Source of the DNA: WHSW01 sp963742205
Lineage (GTDB): Bacteria > Actinomycetota > Thermoleophilia > Solirubrobacterales > 70-9
Direction of reading: 5' to 3'
Length of the DNA: 64,000 nucleotides
NCBI GenBank assembly: GCA_963742205.1
Contig: CAVUKZ010000006.1
Coordinates: forward strand, 372,001-436,000
How positions within the stretch are numbered: position 1 is the first letter of the stretch; each line of letters starts with the position of its first letter. The position numbers and the translations under genes are program-made. This document shows, piece after piece, positions 27,862-38,800 of this stretch. The notes under the pieces are model-generated. The model saw nothing but the letters and a program-made list of their open reading frames with translations, did no database searches and was not told where the DNA came from.

Positions 27862-28849
27862 TTGCGGACCGAGGCGCGCTTTCCCGGCGTCGGAGCGGGC
27901 TCCGGCCACTACGAGAGCTTCTACATCAAGGCGACCCGCCCCGGCGGCGGCCGGGCGATCTGGATCCGCCACACGGTGCACAAGCGCCCGGGCGCCGAGC
28001 TGACGGGCTCGATCTGGTTCACGCTCTTCGACGCCGAGGCCGCGGGGCCGCGGGCAACCAAGGTGACGGTGCCGGCGAACGAAGTCGCCGCCACCGCCGG
28101 CACGCTGATCGAGGTCGCGGGCGCCGTGCTCGAGCCCGGCCGCGCGCGGGGAGAGGTCTCGACGCCCGAGCTCACGGCGAGCTGGGACCTGACCTATGAG
28201 TCGGGTCCCGAAGCCCTTCCGCCACCTGCCGTACTCATTCCTCTACGGGGCCCCACTGCCGCGGACCAAGTTCCTCTCGCCCTATCCCGACGCCCGCTTC
28301 TCGGGCACCGTAATCGTCGACGGAGAGCGTTACGAACTGCAGCGCTGGCCGGGGATGATCGGCCACAACTGGGGAGCTGAGCACGCCGAGCGGTGGACCT
28401 GGATCCAGGCCAACGCGTTCGCCGAGGGTGAGGGCTACTTCGACGCCGCCCTCGGCCGGATCAAGGTCGGGCCCCTGACGACGCCCTGGGTCGGCAACGC
28501 AATGCTCCACTTCGGCGGCTCCGAGCACCGGCTCGGCGGCTTCGACCGGATCCGGTCGACCCGCGTCGACGACCGGCCGACGGGCTGCGACTTCGAGCTC
28601 TCCGGCAAGGGGGTACGCGTCCGCGGGAAGGTCTCGTCGGAACCCCGCAACTTCGTCGCCTGGGTCTACGCCGACCCGGTGGGCCCGGAGCACAACACGC
28701 TGAACTGCTCGATCTCCGACCTCGAGCTCACCGTGCAGCGCGACGGAGGCGAGCCCCAGCGACTGATCTGCGCCGGCGCGGCCGCCTACGAGATCGGCAT
28801 GCGCGAGACCGACCACGGAATTCCCGTCCAGCCGTACCCCGACGGCTGA
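27862..28849 (+). CDS. lipocalin/tocopherol-cyclase-like protein (frameshifted)
   Basis: Beta-rich protein, about 328 aa when repaired, resembling the two-domain tocopherol cyclase-like/DUF2804-type lipid-binding proteins. The N-terminal half contains GSGHYESFYIKA and ASWDLTYES; the C-terminal half contains FRHLPYSFLYG, GMIGHNWGAEHAERW and NFVAWVYADP. The halves are in different frames and one inserted base at about 28205-28216 joins them. Start TTG 27862 follows the phoD stop by 7 nt. The function is unknown, and the second half alone has an in-frame ATG at 28196 that is probably not used. Confidence 0.6.
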
Positions 28850-28863
28850 ACGGTCCCCCCGCC

Positions 28864-29331
28864 TCAGCCGATCTGGACGACCTCCAGCTCTTTCTTGCCT
28901 CGCGGGGTGTTCAGCGTCACGCGCTCGCCGGCCCGCCTGCCCAGCAGCGCCTTGCCGATCGGGCTCATGGCCGAGAGCTTGCCCGTCGCGAGGTCGGCCT
29001 CGAGTTGGTGCACGAGGGTCACCTCGGAGAGCTTGTCGGTGGCGAGGTCGCGGTAGCTGACCTTGGAGCCCACCTCGATCGAGCCGTCCTTGCTGGCCTC
29101 GCGAACCTCGGCGGCGGCCAGATGGTGCTCGAGCACCCGGATCCGAGACTCGTTGAGGCCCTGCGCCTCGCGTGCGGCGTGGTACTCGGCGTTCTCGCTC
29201 AGGTCGCCGAACTCGCGCGCTTCCTTGATCGAGGCGACGATCTCCGGACGCCGGACGTTGCGCAGGTGCTCGAGTTCCGCCTCCGCCTCGGCCTTGCCGG
29301 CGGGGCTGATCGTCGTCTCCGGGTCGGCCAC
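28864..29331 (-). CDS. greA: transcription elongation factor GreA
   Basis: Rescues backtracked RNA polymerase. The predicted 155 aa matches the family (about 158). The coiled-coil tip residues are in EAREFGDLSENAEYHAAREAQG, and the C-terminal FKBP-like domain ends PRGKKELEVVQIG. GTG 29331 is preferred over ATG 29382 because TACCCT (plus 29341-29346) lies 9 nt upstream and the length then fits. The longer start would add 17 non-conserved residues. Confidence 0.9.
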   Translation of the reverse strand: MADPETTISPAGKAEAEAELEHLRNVRRPEIVASIKEAREFGDLSENAEYHAAREAQGLNESRIRVLEHHLAAAEVREASKDGSIEVGSKVSYRDLATDKLSEVTLVHQLEADLATGKLSAMSPIGKALLGRRAGERVTLNTPRGKKELEVVQIG

Positions 29332-29391
29332 TGCGGCACGAGGGTACAGGCTGCCGGTCGATACGCTGCGAACGACCCACATGGAGGATTG

Positions 29392-30858
29392 ATGAGCACC
29401 AGTGAGCAGGAGAGGACGGTCCTCGAGCGGACGCCGCGGCAGCTGCTGATCGGCGGCGAGTGGCGTGACGCGAGCGGCGGGGACACGCTCTCCGTCGAGG
29501 ATCCTGCGACCGGCGAGAGCCTCTGCGAGATCGCCGACGCGACCCCCGACGACGCCCAGGCCGCGATCGACGCCGCCTGCGCGGCCCAGCCCGAGTGGGC
29601 CGCCACCTCCCCGAACGAACGCGGCGAGATCCTCCATCGAGCGTTCGAGCGGCTCAACGAGCAGGTCGACGACCTGGCCCTGCTCATGACCCTCGAGATG
29701 GGCAAGCCGATCGCGGAGTCCAAGGCGGAGATCGCCTACGCGGCCGAGTTCTTCCGCTGGTTCTCGGGCGAGGCCCTGCGGATGGACGGCTACTACAAGG
29801 TCGCCGGCAACGGAGCGTCGCGCGTGCTCGTCATGCGCCAGCCAATCGGTCCCTGTTACTTCATCACCCCCTGGAATTTCCCCACGGCAATGGGCACGCG
29901 AAAGATCGGCCCCGCCGTCGCCGCCGGCTGCACGATGGTCGCGAAGCCCGCGCAGCAGACCCCGCTCTCGATGCTGGCGCTCGCGGAGCTCCTGCAGGAT
30001 TGCGGCCTGCCCCCGGGCGTCCTCAACGTCGTCACCGGGACGTCCTCGAGCGCGATCTCGAAGCCGATCATCGGCGACTCGCGGCTGCGCAAGCTCTCGT
30101 TTACCGGCTCGACCGAGGTGGGGCGCAAGCTGATCGCGCAGTCGGCCGACAACGTCCTCAAGGTCTCGATGGAGCTCGGCGGCAACGCGCCGTTCCTGAT
30201 CTTCGACGACGCCGACGTCGATGACGCTGTGCAGGGCGCGATGATCGCGAAGATGCGCAACATCGGCGAGGCCTGCACGTCGGCCAACCGCTTCCACGTC
30301 GCCGAGGCCGTGGCCGATGAGTTCGCGACCAAGCTCGGCGAGCGGATGGGCAGGCTGAAGCTCGGCCGCGGCACCGAGGACGGCGTGGACGTCGGGCCGC
30401 TGATCGACGCGACCCAGCGCGAGAAGGTGGCCGAGCTCGTACAGGATGCCCGTGATCAGGGCGCCGAGGCCATCGTGGGCGGCTCAGCGCGTGACGGCGC
30501 GGGGTACTTCTTCGAGCCCACGGTGCTCGGTGGCGTCCCCGACGGCGCACGGGTCCTGACGGAAGAGATCTTCGGCCCCGTGGCCCCGGTGAAGGGCTTC
30601 GGCTCCGAAGAGGAGGCCATCGCCGCCGCCAACGACACCGAGTACGGGCTGGTCGCGTACGTGTACACGTCGGACCTCAAGCGGGCGTTCCGCGTCTGCG
30701 AGGCACTCGATACCGGGATGATCGGCCTCAACCAGGGGATGGTCTCCAACGCCGGCGCACCCTTCGGGGGCGTCAAGCAGTCGGGCATCGGCCGCGAGGG
30801 CGGCAACGAGGGCGTGCACGAGTACCTCGAGACGAAGTACGTCGCGATCAACGTCTAG
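29392..30858 (+). CDS. gabD: NAD-dependent succinate-semialdehyde dehydrogenase
   Basis: Aldehyde dehydrogenase of 488 aa that would oxidise succinate semialdehyde to succinate. General base E261 (SMELGGNAP) and nucleophile C295 (GEACTSANR) are seen, together with FTGSTEVGRKL and the C-terminal GGVKQSGIGREGG, which are typical of SSADH. A strong ribosome-binding site GGAGG (29383-29387) sets ATG 29392. The stop is shared through CTAG with the convergent SnoaL-like gene. Other medium-chain aldehyde substrates remain possible. Confidence 0.88.
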   Translation: MSTSEQERTVLERTPRQLLIGGEWRDASGGDTLSVEDPATGESLCEIADATPDDAQAAIDAACAAQPEWAATSPNERGEILHRAFERLNEQVDDLALLMTLEMGKPIAESKAEIAYAAEFFRWFSGEALRMDGYYKVAGNGASRVLVMRQPIGPCYFITPWNFPTAMGTRKIGPAVAAGCTMVAKPAQQTPLSMLALAELLQDCGLPPGVLNVVTGTSSSAISKPIIGDSRLRKLSFTGSTEVGRKLIAQSADNVLKVSMELGGNAPFLIFDDADVDDAVQGAMIAKMRNIGEACTSANRFHVAEAVADEFATKLGERMGRLKLGRGTEDGVDVGPLIDATQREKVAELVQDARDQGAEAIVGGSARDGAGYFFEPTVLGGVPDGARVLTEEIFGPVAPVKGFGSEEEAIAAANDTEYGLVAYVYTSDLKRAFRVCEALDTGMIGLNQGMVSNAGAPFGGVKQSGIGREGGNEGVHEYLETKYVAINV

Positions 30859-31253
30859 CGCCGGATCCGAGCGGCGTCGAACGCCGCGTCGCGGTCCGTG
30901 AACGTCTGGTGGCGAACCACGCGCCCCTCGCGGACCGTCCACCACCAGGCGCGGTCCTCCTCGATCACCGCCCCGCTGCCCTTGCCCCGAGCCCGCATAT
31001 GACCCACGGCGACAACCTCGTCGTCGCGGTCGTAGAGCTCGTCGATGACCAGCTCGATGCCCTCGAAGGCCTCAGCCATGATCGCCCGCAGCTCGCGTAG
31101 GCCCTCGTAGCCGTAGAGCGTCCGCGGGTCGGGCGCCCGCGGATTCTGGATCCACACGATGTCCGGGTGGATCAACTCGGCCACGGTCGCCTCGTCGCGT
31201 GCCGCGAAGGCAGCGTGCAAGCGGCGCACGATCCCCCTCGTCTCCGCTGACAC
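30855..31253 (-). CDS. SnoaL-like/NTF2-fold protein
   Basis: Small alpha+beta barrel protein of 132 aa (RRLHAAFAARDEATVAELIHPDIVW, later VIDELYDRDDEVVAVGHM and WWWTVREGRVVRHQTF). Such proteins are polyketide cyclases, isomerases or ligand-binding domains; the role here is unknown. GTG 31253 has GATACT 6 nt upstream (plus 31260-31265). The stop overlaps the SSADH stop at CTAG 30855-30858. Confidence 0.7.
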   Translation of the reverse strand: MSAETRGIVRRLHAAFAARDEATVAELIHPDIVWIQNPRAPDPRTLYGYEGLRELRAIMAEAFEGIELVIDELYDRDDEVVAVGHMRARGKGSGAVIEEDRAWWWTVREGRVVRHQTFTDRDAAFDAARIRR

Positions 31254-31316
31254 GCAGCAAGTATCACCGACCGCGCCCGCGCCGAGAGCGCGAGCGCGGT
31301 GGTGAAAACGGCGGGT

Positions 31317-31835
31317 TTAGCGGCCGAGCAGCATGCTCAGCAGGCCGCCACCGCTGCGGCGCTTGTCGAGGTAGCACTGGTGGTACTCCTCGGCGCGCCA
31401 GAACGGCGCTGCGGGCTCGATCTCGGTGACGATCTCACCCCGGAAGCGCTCGCGGTTGCGCTCCAGCACCTCGCGGGCGACCTTCGCCTGCTCTGCATCC
31501 TCGGTGAAGATCACCGATCGGTACTGCCAGCCCACGTCCGGGCCCTGGCGGTTGAGCTGGGTCGGGTCGTGGATGTCGAAGTACTTCTGGACCAGGTCCT
31601 CGTAGGAGACGCGGCTCGGGTCGAACTCGACCTGCGTGACCTCGACGTGCCCGGAGTTCCCGGAGCACACCTGCTCGTAGGTCGGGTTGTCGACGTGTCC
31701 GCCCTCGTAGCCGACCGCCGTGTCGACGACGCCCTCCACCGCGCGGAAGTTCTCCTCGACCTGCCAGAAACAGCCGGCGCCAAAGGTGGCCTTCTCGGTT
31801 CTGGTCTCGGTCGTGCTGCCGTTGGTCTCGCTCAT
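31317..31835 (-). CDS. msrA: peptide-methionine (S)-S-oxide reductase MsrA
   Basis: Repairs methionine-S-sulfoxide in proteins; 172 aa. The catalytic GAGCFW motif is present, then GYEGGHVDNPTYEQVCSG, GHVEVTQVEFDP and GPDVGWQYRSVIF, ending with a short basic tail. Further Cys residues (VCSG and HQCYLDK) may serve as resolving residues. ATG 31835 has AAGGAGA at 31839-31845 as ribosome-binding site, unlike the leaderless genes around it. It lies downstream of the dehydratase. Confidence 0.93.
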   Translation of the reverse strand: MSETNGSTTETRTEKATFGAGCFWQVEENFRAVEGVVDTAVGYEGGHVDNPTYEQVCSGNSGHVEVTQVEFDPSRVSYEDLVQKYFDIHDPTQLNRQGPDVGWQYRSVIFTEDAEQAKVAREVLERNRERFRGEIVTEIEPAAPFWRAEEYHQCYLDKRRSGGGLLSMLLGR

Positions 31836-31905
31836 CGTTCTCCTTCGGTGCGATGCGCAGGTGGACGATTCCACCTATCAGTTGGTCGGCCGAAGAACCG
31901 CTTTG

Positions 31906-32782
31906 TTACGCGAGATTCGCGGGGTCGAAGTTCCCGCCGCTGACGATCACGGCGACCCGCTCGCCCGGCTCCGGGACGTAGGCGCGGCTGGTGAGCGCGG
32001 CGAGCGCCGCGGCGCCGCCGGGCTCGGCGCCGACCCTGACCGCGGCCCAGAGGCGGCGCTGCGCGTCGCGGATCGCCTCGTCGGTGACGAGCACGGAGCC
32101 GACGCCCTGCGCGCTCATCACGGCCCACGGCACAGCGCCCGTGCGCCGTGCCCCCAGCGAGTCGGAGGCGACCCCGCTCACCTCGACCTCGACCGGCCCG
32201 CCGGCCGCCAGCGCCGCCGCGTATGCCTGCGAGGTGACCGGCTCGACCGCGACCACGCGCGCGTGATCGGCGAACCACGCGGCGGTGCCGGCGCAGAGGC
32301 CGCCGCCGCCCACGCTCGACGAGGACCGTGTCGACGGCCGGCCCGTCGAGGTCAAGCTCGCGACCGCAGGTCCCCTGTCCGGCCACGATCGCCGGATCGT
32401 CGAACGCGTGCACCTCGAGCGCGCCCGTCGCCGTCGCGTGATCATGGCTGGCCGCGAAGGCGTCGTCGTACAGCGCGCCGGTCAGGTGGACGTCGGCGGC
32501 CGTGCGCCGCAGCCGCTCGACCTTGGCCGGCGGCGAGCTCTCGGGGACGAAGATCGCGGCACCGATCCCGAGATCCTGCGCCGCCGTGGCCGCCGCGACG
32601 CCGAAGTTCCCACCCGATGCCGCGACGATCCCCGCCTCGGGCGGCTCGGCCGAGAGCAGCGCGTTGAAGGCGCCGCGGAGCTTGAACGAGCCCGTGCGCT
32701 GCGTGAGCTCGAGCTTCAGGGCGACCGGATGGCCGAGCCCCAAAGCGTCGGGCTCCACCTCGAGCACGGGCGTGCGGCGCAC
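31906..32782 (-). CDS. threonine/serine dehydratase-like PLP enzyme (frameshifted, start unclear)
   Basis: Fold-type II PLP enzyme, about 291 aa as read. The PLP lysine is in TGSFKLRGAFN; ASGGNFGVAAA binds the substrate carboxylate and SVGGGGLCAG holds the phosphate. The frame changes at 32314-32317, where one extra base separates VDTVLV from SVGGGG. The conserved N-terminal helix (VEEAAERIAGRVRRTP) is in frame upstream of 32782, but no start codon is found between it and the fumC stop. The real 5' end may therefore be obscured by another error, and GTG 32782 is only the first available start. Confidence 0.7.
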
Positions 32783-32834
32783 GCGGCCCGCGATGCGCTC
32801 GGCGGCCTCTTCGACCGCGGCCCTGTCGACGGGT

Positions 32835-34151
<1,317 letters not shown>

Positions 34152-34164
34152 GACCACAAGCTAT

Positions 34165-34722
34165 CTACTCGGTCTCGTCGCGATGGCCCTCGCGGTAGCG
34201 GCGCGCCTTGGCCCGGTTGCCGCACTTTCCCATCTCGCACCAAGTGCCGGACCGGTTGCGCGAGTGGTCGTAAAACGCCCAGCGACAGTCCTCGGCCGGG
34301 CACGACTTCAGCCGCCTCCAGGTTCGATCGTTCATCGATCCGTAGACGATCGCCAGCAAGCGCGCGATCGCCGAATCGACGCCTCCGCAACTGGTCACGA
34401 GGGCGGCTCCGTCGGCGCCGAACCGCAGCACCACGGCGGCCTCGGCCGACTGCTCGTTGAGCACCGCGAGCGCCTCGGCCGGTGGCGGCGAGCCGAGGTT
34501 GTTGGCGAGCAGCAGGTCTCGTAGTGCCTCGCGCACGTCGATCAGCCTGAGGCGGTCGGCCTCGGCGATGGCCCGCTCCCTGTCCGCGAGGCCATGGGCC
34601 CCGAGCCAACCCAGCGCGTCCCCGGACGAGGCGAGCGCATCGGTGCCGTCCTCGATGTCCAGCGTGTTGACGAACTCCCGCACCAGTTCCAGTTCCGCCG
34701 GTGCGGTCTGGTCTGTCGGCAT
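34165..34722 (-). CDS. CGNR zinc-finger/ABATE domain regulator
   Basis: Putative transcriptional regulator of 185 aa. The N-terminal ABATE-like domain (ELELVREFVNTLDIEDGTDAL) is a presumed ligand-sensing stress domain. The C-terminal CGNR zinc finger shows its four ligand positions in KSCPAEDCRWAFYD and TWCEMGKCGNRAKARRYR. ATG 34722 is chosen because TAAAAT (plus 34730-34735) lies exactly 7 nt upstream; the in-frame ATG 34731 falls inside that element. It is divergent from a micro-ORF whose promoter region carries an inverted repeat. Confidence 0.8.
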   Translation of the reverse strand: MPTDQTAPAELELVREFVNTLDIEDGTDALASSGDALGWLGAHGLADRERAIAEADRLRLIDVREALRDLLLANNLGSPPPAEALAVLNEQSAEAAVVLRFGADGAALVTSCGGVDSAIARLLAIVYGSMNDRTWRRLKSCPAEDCRWAFYDHSRNRSGTWCEMGKCGNRAKARRYREGHRDETE

Positions 34723-34756
34723 AACCGCCATTTTATCAATGAAGGTTACGACCTGC

Positions 34757-34787
34757 TATAACTGGCTATCAGTAAACACCGGTTAGG
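34757..34787 (+). promoter_or_regulatory. promoter and imperfect inverted repeat between CGNR gene and micro-ORF
   Basis: TATAAC (34757-34762) is a good -10, with TTATCA as a possible -35 18 nt upstream. TAACTGG and the later CCGGTTA form an imperfect inverted repeat over and beyond this -10, a plausible operator for the divergent CGNR protein. Confidence 0.35.
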
Positions 34788-34795
34788 AGGTAGTC

Positions 34796-34867
34796 ATGCA
34801 TCCCACGCTCATGCTTCTGTACCTGGACGCGCAGCGCCCGGACCGCAAGCGCCGCCGGCGCATCTAG
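34796..34867 (+). CDS. micro-ORF of 23 aa with perfect Shine-Dalgarno
   Basis: The predicted peptide is MHPTLMLLYLDAQ followed by a very basic tail RPDRKRRRRI. AGGAGG at 34785-34790 sits 5 nt before the ATG, the best ribosome-binding site in the window. The opening MHP with a following helix resembles small actinobacterial MHP-type peptides that I have seen near stress regulators; the function is unknown. It faces the CGNR regulator divergently and may be its target or a leader peptide for the downstream secreted protein. Confidence 0.5.
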   Translation: MHPTLMLLYLDAQRPDRKRRRRI

Positions 34868-34889
34868 GGTTGGGTCGGTTAGGGTCGGG

Positions 34890-34915
34890 CGCGAGGAGAA
34901 CGGACGCTCCTCGCG
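34890..34915 (+). terminator. strong hairpin after the micro-ORF
   Basis: CGCGAGGAG-AACGGACG-CTCCTCGCG forms a perfect 9-bp stem with an 8-nt loop between the micro-ORF and the solenoid gene. It has no T-tract, so it could be a Rho-assisted terminator, an attenuator or a leader hairpin. Confidence 0.4.
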
Positions 34916-34974
34916 TCTCGTCCGGCCGCAGGGGAGTGCCTCGTTTTCGAAACACGTCAAACGGGGAGGACCCG

Positions 34975-35775
34975 ATGCGGAATCACATCCGGTCGAACGT
35001 GATCGGCTACGTGGCGCTGTTCTTCGCGCTCAGCAGCAGCGCGCTGGCCGCCAACACCGTGTTCAGCGAGGACATCGTCAACGGCGAGGTCAAAACGGCG
35101 GACCTGGCGACGGTCGCGGTCACCGGGCCGAAGATCAGGGCCGACGCGGTCAACAACACCAAGCTCGCCGACGACGCGGTCACGAGCACCGAGATCCTGG
35201 ACGGCAGCGTCACCGGCGCCGACGTCCTCGACGGCGATGTCGCCAACGCGGACCTCGCCGACGGCGCGGTCGGCACCAACAAGGTCCAAGACGGAGCGAT
35301 CAACAGCGCCAAGGTCCTCGACGACAGCCAGACGGGTGGCGGGCTCGGGCCCCAGGACCTGGCGACCAACGCGGTCGCCCAGGCGGAGATCGCCACCAAC
35401 GGTGTCGCCGCGACGGAGATCCAAAACGACTCGATCGACGCCGGCGAGATCGTCGACTTCGGGCTCACCAACCAGGACGTCGGGGTGCTGTTCGCCGAGG
35501 TCAGCGCCACGGCCGTGCTCGATAACCACAGCGGGGGCGTCGCCGTGACGAGGGTCGGTGCCGTCGGCGCCGGGCAGTACGAAGTCGACTTCGGCCGCAA
35601 CATCGCCCAGTGCACGGCGGTGGCCACGGTCGGCCTCTCCGGCGCGGGCGCGCCGGTCGCGGGCGAGGTCTACGTCGCCGACCGCTCGGGCAACGCCGAG
35701 GCGGTGTTCGTCGACACCAACACCAGCGCCGGGGCGGCGGCCGACCGCGCGTTCCGGCTGGTGGTGGTCTGCTAG
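34975..35775 (+). CDS. secreted solenoid-repeat protein
   Basis: Exported protein of 266 aa. The signal peptide (IGYVALFFALSSSALAANT) is followed by about 120 residues of degenerate short repeats with alternating Asp, Gly, Val and Ala-Asp-Leu (SVTGADVLDGDVANADL, ADGAVGTNKVQDGAIN), then a globular domain with a single Cys and a C-terminal VVVC. The repeats look like a right-handed beta-solenoid, related in style to pentapeptide or collagen-like surface proteins common in this lineage. GGGGAGGA provides the ribosome-binding site for ATG 34975. The role is unknown, perhaps cell-surface. Confidence 0.65.
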   Translation: MRNHIRSNVIGYVALFFALSSSALAANTVFSEDIVNGEVKTADLATVAVTGPKIRADAVNNTKLADDAVTSTEILDGSVTGADVLDGDVANADLADGAVGTNKVQDGAINSAKVLDDSQTGGGLGPQDLATNAVAQAEIATNGVAATEIQNDSIDAGEIVDFGLTNQDVGVLFAEVSATAVLDNHSGGVAVTRVGAVGAGQYEVDFGRNIAQCTAVATVGLSGAGAPVAGEVYVADRSGNAEAVFVDTNTSAGAAADRAFRLVVVC

Positions 35776-35799
35776 GGGAGGCCAAGAGAGGGGCGCTCC

Positions 35800-35805
35800 T
35801 AGAAT
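35800..35805 (+). promoter_or_regulatory. -10 element TAGAAT of ileS
   Basis: TAGAAT ends 9 nt before GTG 35815, with no Shine-Dalgarno between them, supporting a leaderless ileS transcript. No T-box-like leader was seen. Confidence 0.4.
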
Positions 35806-35814
35806 CAGCCGCCC

Positions 35815-38800
35815 GTGAGCGGCTTTCGCCCCGTAGATCCGAAGCAGTCGTTCCCCGAGCTCGAGCTCGGGGTGCTGGAGCGCTGGCGCTCGGACCGGAC
35901 GTTCGAGCGCCAGCTCGCGCAGCGGCGCGATGCGGGAGCGCCGGTATGGAGCTTCAACGACGGCCCGCCGACGGCGAACGGCAAGCCGGGATCGCACCAC
36001 GTCCTCTCGCGGACCTTCAAGGACATCTATCCGCGCTACCGCGCCATGCGCGGCAACTACGTGCCACGCAAGGCCGGCTGGGACTGCCACGGGCTCCCGG
36101 TGGAGCTCGAGATCGAGAAGGAGCTCGGAATCTCGTCGAAGGCCGAGATCGAGGCCTACGGGATCGGCGAGTTCAATCAGCGCTGCCGGGAGTCCGTGCT
36201 GCGTTACGTCGAGGACTGGAACCGGCTGACCGAGCGGATCGGCTTCTGGATCGACCTCGACGACCCCTACATCACGATGACGACCGACTACATCGAGTCG
36301 GTCTGGTGGTCGCTGCGGCAGATCTGGGACGCCGGTCGCCTCTACGAGGGGCACAAGGTCGTTCCCTACTGCCCGCGCTGCGGCACGGCGCTTTGCTCGC
36401 ACGAGGTCGCGCAGGGCTACGCGGACGTCGAGGACCCGTCCGTCTACGTGCGCTTCGGAGTGCTCGAGGCGCCCCCGACCGACGCGATCCCGGAGCCGCC
36501 GGTTCAGCCCGGTGACTCGCTCGTCGCCTGGACCACCACCCCGTGGACCCTGATCTCCAACGCGGCGCTCGCGGTTGGCGAGGAGATCGAATACGTCCGC
36601 GTGCGGGCCGGCGACGAGGTCCTGGTGATGGCACGCGACCTCGTCGAGCGAGTCCTCGGGGAGGACGCCGAGGTGCTCAGCCACTTCCCGGGCGCGGCCC
36701 TCGCGGGCACGCGCTACGAACCGCCCTTCACCTACATCACCGACTACGGGCCGCGCGGGCACACGGTGCTGCTCGGCGACTTCGTCAGCACCGAGGACGG
36801 CACGGGGATCGTTCACACGGCGATCGCCTTCGGCGAGGACGACTTCCGGCTGGGCGAGCAGTACGAGATCAAGCTCCAGAACCCGGTCTTGGCGGACGGC
36901 ACCTTCGACGAGCGCGTCACCGACTACGCCGGGCGCTTCGTCAAGGACGCCGACGCCGACATCGTCGAGGCGCTGCGGGCGAACGGCCGGCTGCTGCGGG
37001 CGGAGATCTACGAGCACTCCTACCCGCACTGCTGGCGCTGCGGGACGCCGCTGCTCTATTACGCGAAGGCCAGCTGGTACATCCGAACGACGGACGTCCG
37101 GGACCGGATGCTGGCCGAGAACGAGACCATCGGCTGGCGCCCCGAGCACGTCAAGCACGGCCGCTTCGGCCGCTGGCTCGAGGGCAACGTGGACTGGGCC
37201 CTGTCGCGGGAGCGCTACTGGGGGACCCCGCTGCCGATCTGGGAGTGCGATGGCGCCGACTGCGAGGAGCGCTTCTGCGCCGGCTCGGTGGCGGAGCTGC
37301 GAGACCGCGCCGGCGAGGTGCCCGAGGACCTGCACCGCCCTTACATCGACGAGGTCACGTTCGCCTGCGAGGCCTGCGGCGGCACCATGCGGCGGGTCGA
37401 GGAGGTGATCGACGCCTGGTACGACTCGGGCGCGATGGCCTTCGCGCAGTTTCACTATCCGTTCGAGGGGGAGGAGGAGTTCGCGCAGCGATTCCCGGCC
37501 GACTACATCTCCGAGGCCCAGGACCAGACGCGGGGCTGGTTCTACTCGCTCCTCGCGGAGTCGGTGCTGCTGTTCGACCAGACCAGCTACCGCAACTGCG
37601 TCGTCCTCGGCCTGATCCTCGATGCCGAGGGGCAGAAGATGTCGACCAGCCGCGGCAACGTCGTCGACCCGTGGCAGGTCATCGACGGTCACGGCGCCGA
37701 CGCCTTCCGCTGGTACCTGCTCACGGCCCAGCAGCCCTGGGCCGTATATCGGTTCTCCACGGAGACCGTGGCCGAGGCGGTGCGCCAGTTCCTGCTCACC
37801 CTCTGGAACACGTATTCGTTCTTCGTCCTCTACGCGAACGCCGAGGGGCTCGGGCCGGACGAGATCGACGGCGGGGGCGAGACCGATCTCGACCGCTGGG
37901 CCCTCTCGCGCCTGCAGGGCGTGACCCGGACGGTGATCGATCGCATGGACGACTTCGACTGCACGACGGCCGGGCGGGAGATCGCCGAATACGTCGATCA
38001 GCTCTCCAACTGGTACGTGCGGCTCAACCGGCGCCGTTTCTGGGACGGCGACCCGGCCGCGTTCGCGACCCTCCGCCACTGCCTGGTCGAGGTCTCGAAG
38101 CTGCTCGCCCCGTTCGTCCCCTTCGTCACCGAGGAGATCCACGGCAACCTCACCGGCGATGGCGACTCCGTCCATCTTCAGGACCACCCCGAGCCCGACC
38201 CGGAGCTCGAGGACGGCGAGCTCGAGGCCGGGGTCGAGGCCGTGATGAGGGCGATCGAGCTCGGCCGCGCTGCCCGGGCGCAGGCCAAGGTCAAGAACCG
38301 CCAGCCCCTGGCCCGCGCGGTGATCGTCGCCACCGAGGTCGAGCGCCGTGAGCTGGAGCGCCTCTCGGAGGTCGTCGCAAGGGAGCTGAACGTCAAGGAG
38401 CTCGAGTTCGTCTCCGAGCAGGAGGAGCTCGTGACCTACACGGCCAAGCCCAACTTTCGCGCGCTCGGGCCCCGCTTCGGCAAGGCGATGCCACAGGTGG
38501 CCGCGGCGATCGAGGCGCTCGATCCGGCGCACGTGCTCGAGGCGACCCGCGGCGAGCGCCGGATCGGCATCAACGTCGACGGGTCCGATCACCCGCTCGA
38601 GCCCGATGACGTGACGCTGGTGATGCGCCCGCTCGACGGCTACGAGGTCGAGGCCGAGGCCGGCAGGGCCGTGGCACTGGCGCTGGACATCGATGACGAC
38701 CTACGCCGCGAGGGGATCGCGCGCGAGATCGTCCATGCGATCCAGGCGGCGCGCAAGGACGCCGGTCTCGAGGTCTCGGACCGGATCGTCCTCACGCTCG

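Noticed and set aside
28196..28849. Separate gene starting at ATG 28196
   Set aside because: The preceding frame carries the matching N-terminal half of the same family, so one frameshifted gene is the better reading.
31254..31316. Regulatory RNA upstream of the SnoaL-like gene
   Set aside because: The GC-rich CG/GC repeats can pair many ways; no clear stem with a T-tract or conserved-looking loop stands out.
34975..35480. CRISPR-like or tandem DNA repeat array
   Set aside because: The periodicity is at the protein level with varied codons; no spacer-repeat layout exists and the frame is continuous.
34957..38592. A 1211-codon minus-strand open frame opposite ileS
   Set aside because: It has no recognisable domain, a biased His/Arg/Asp/Val composition typical of antisense reading of GC-rich genes, and sits exactly over a complete ileS.
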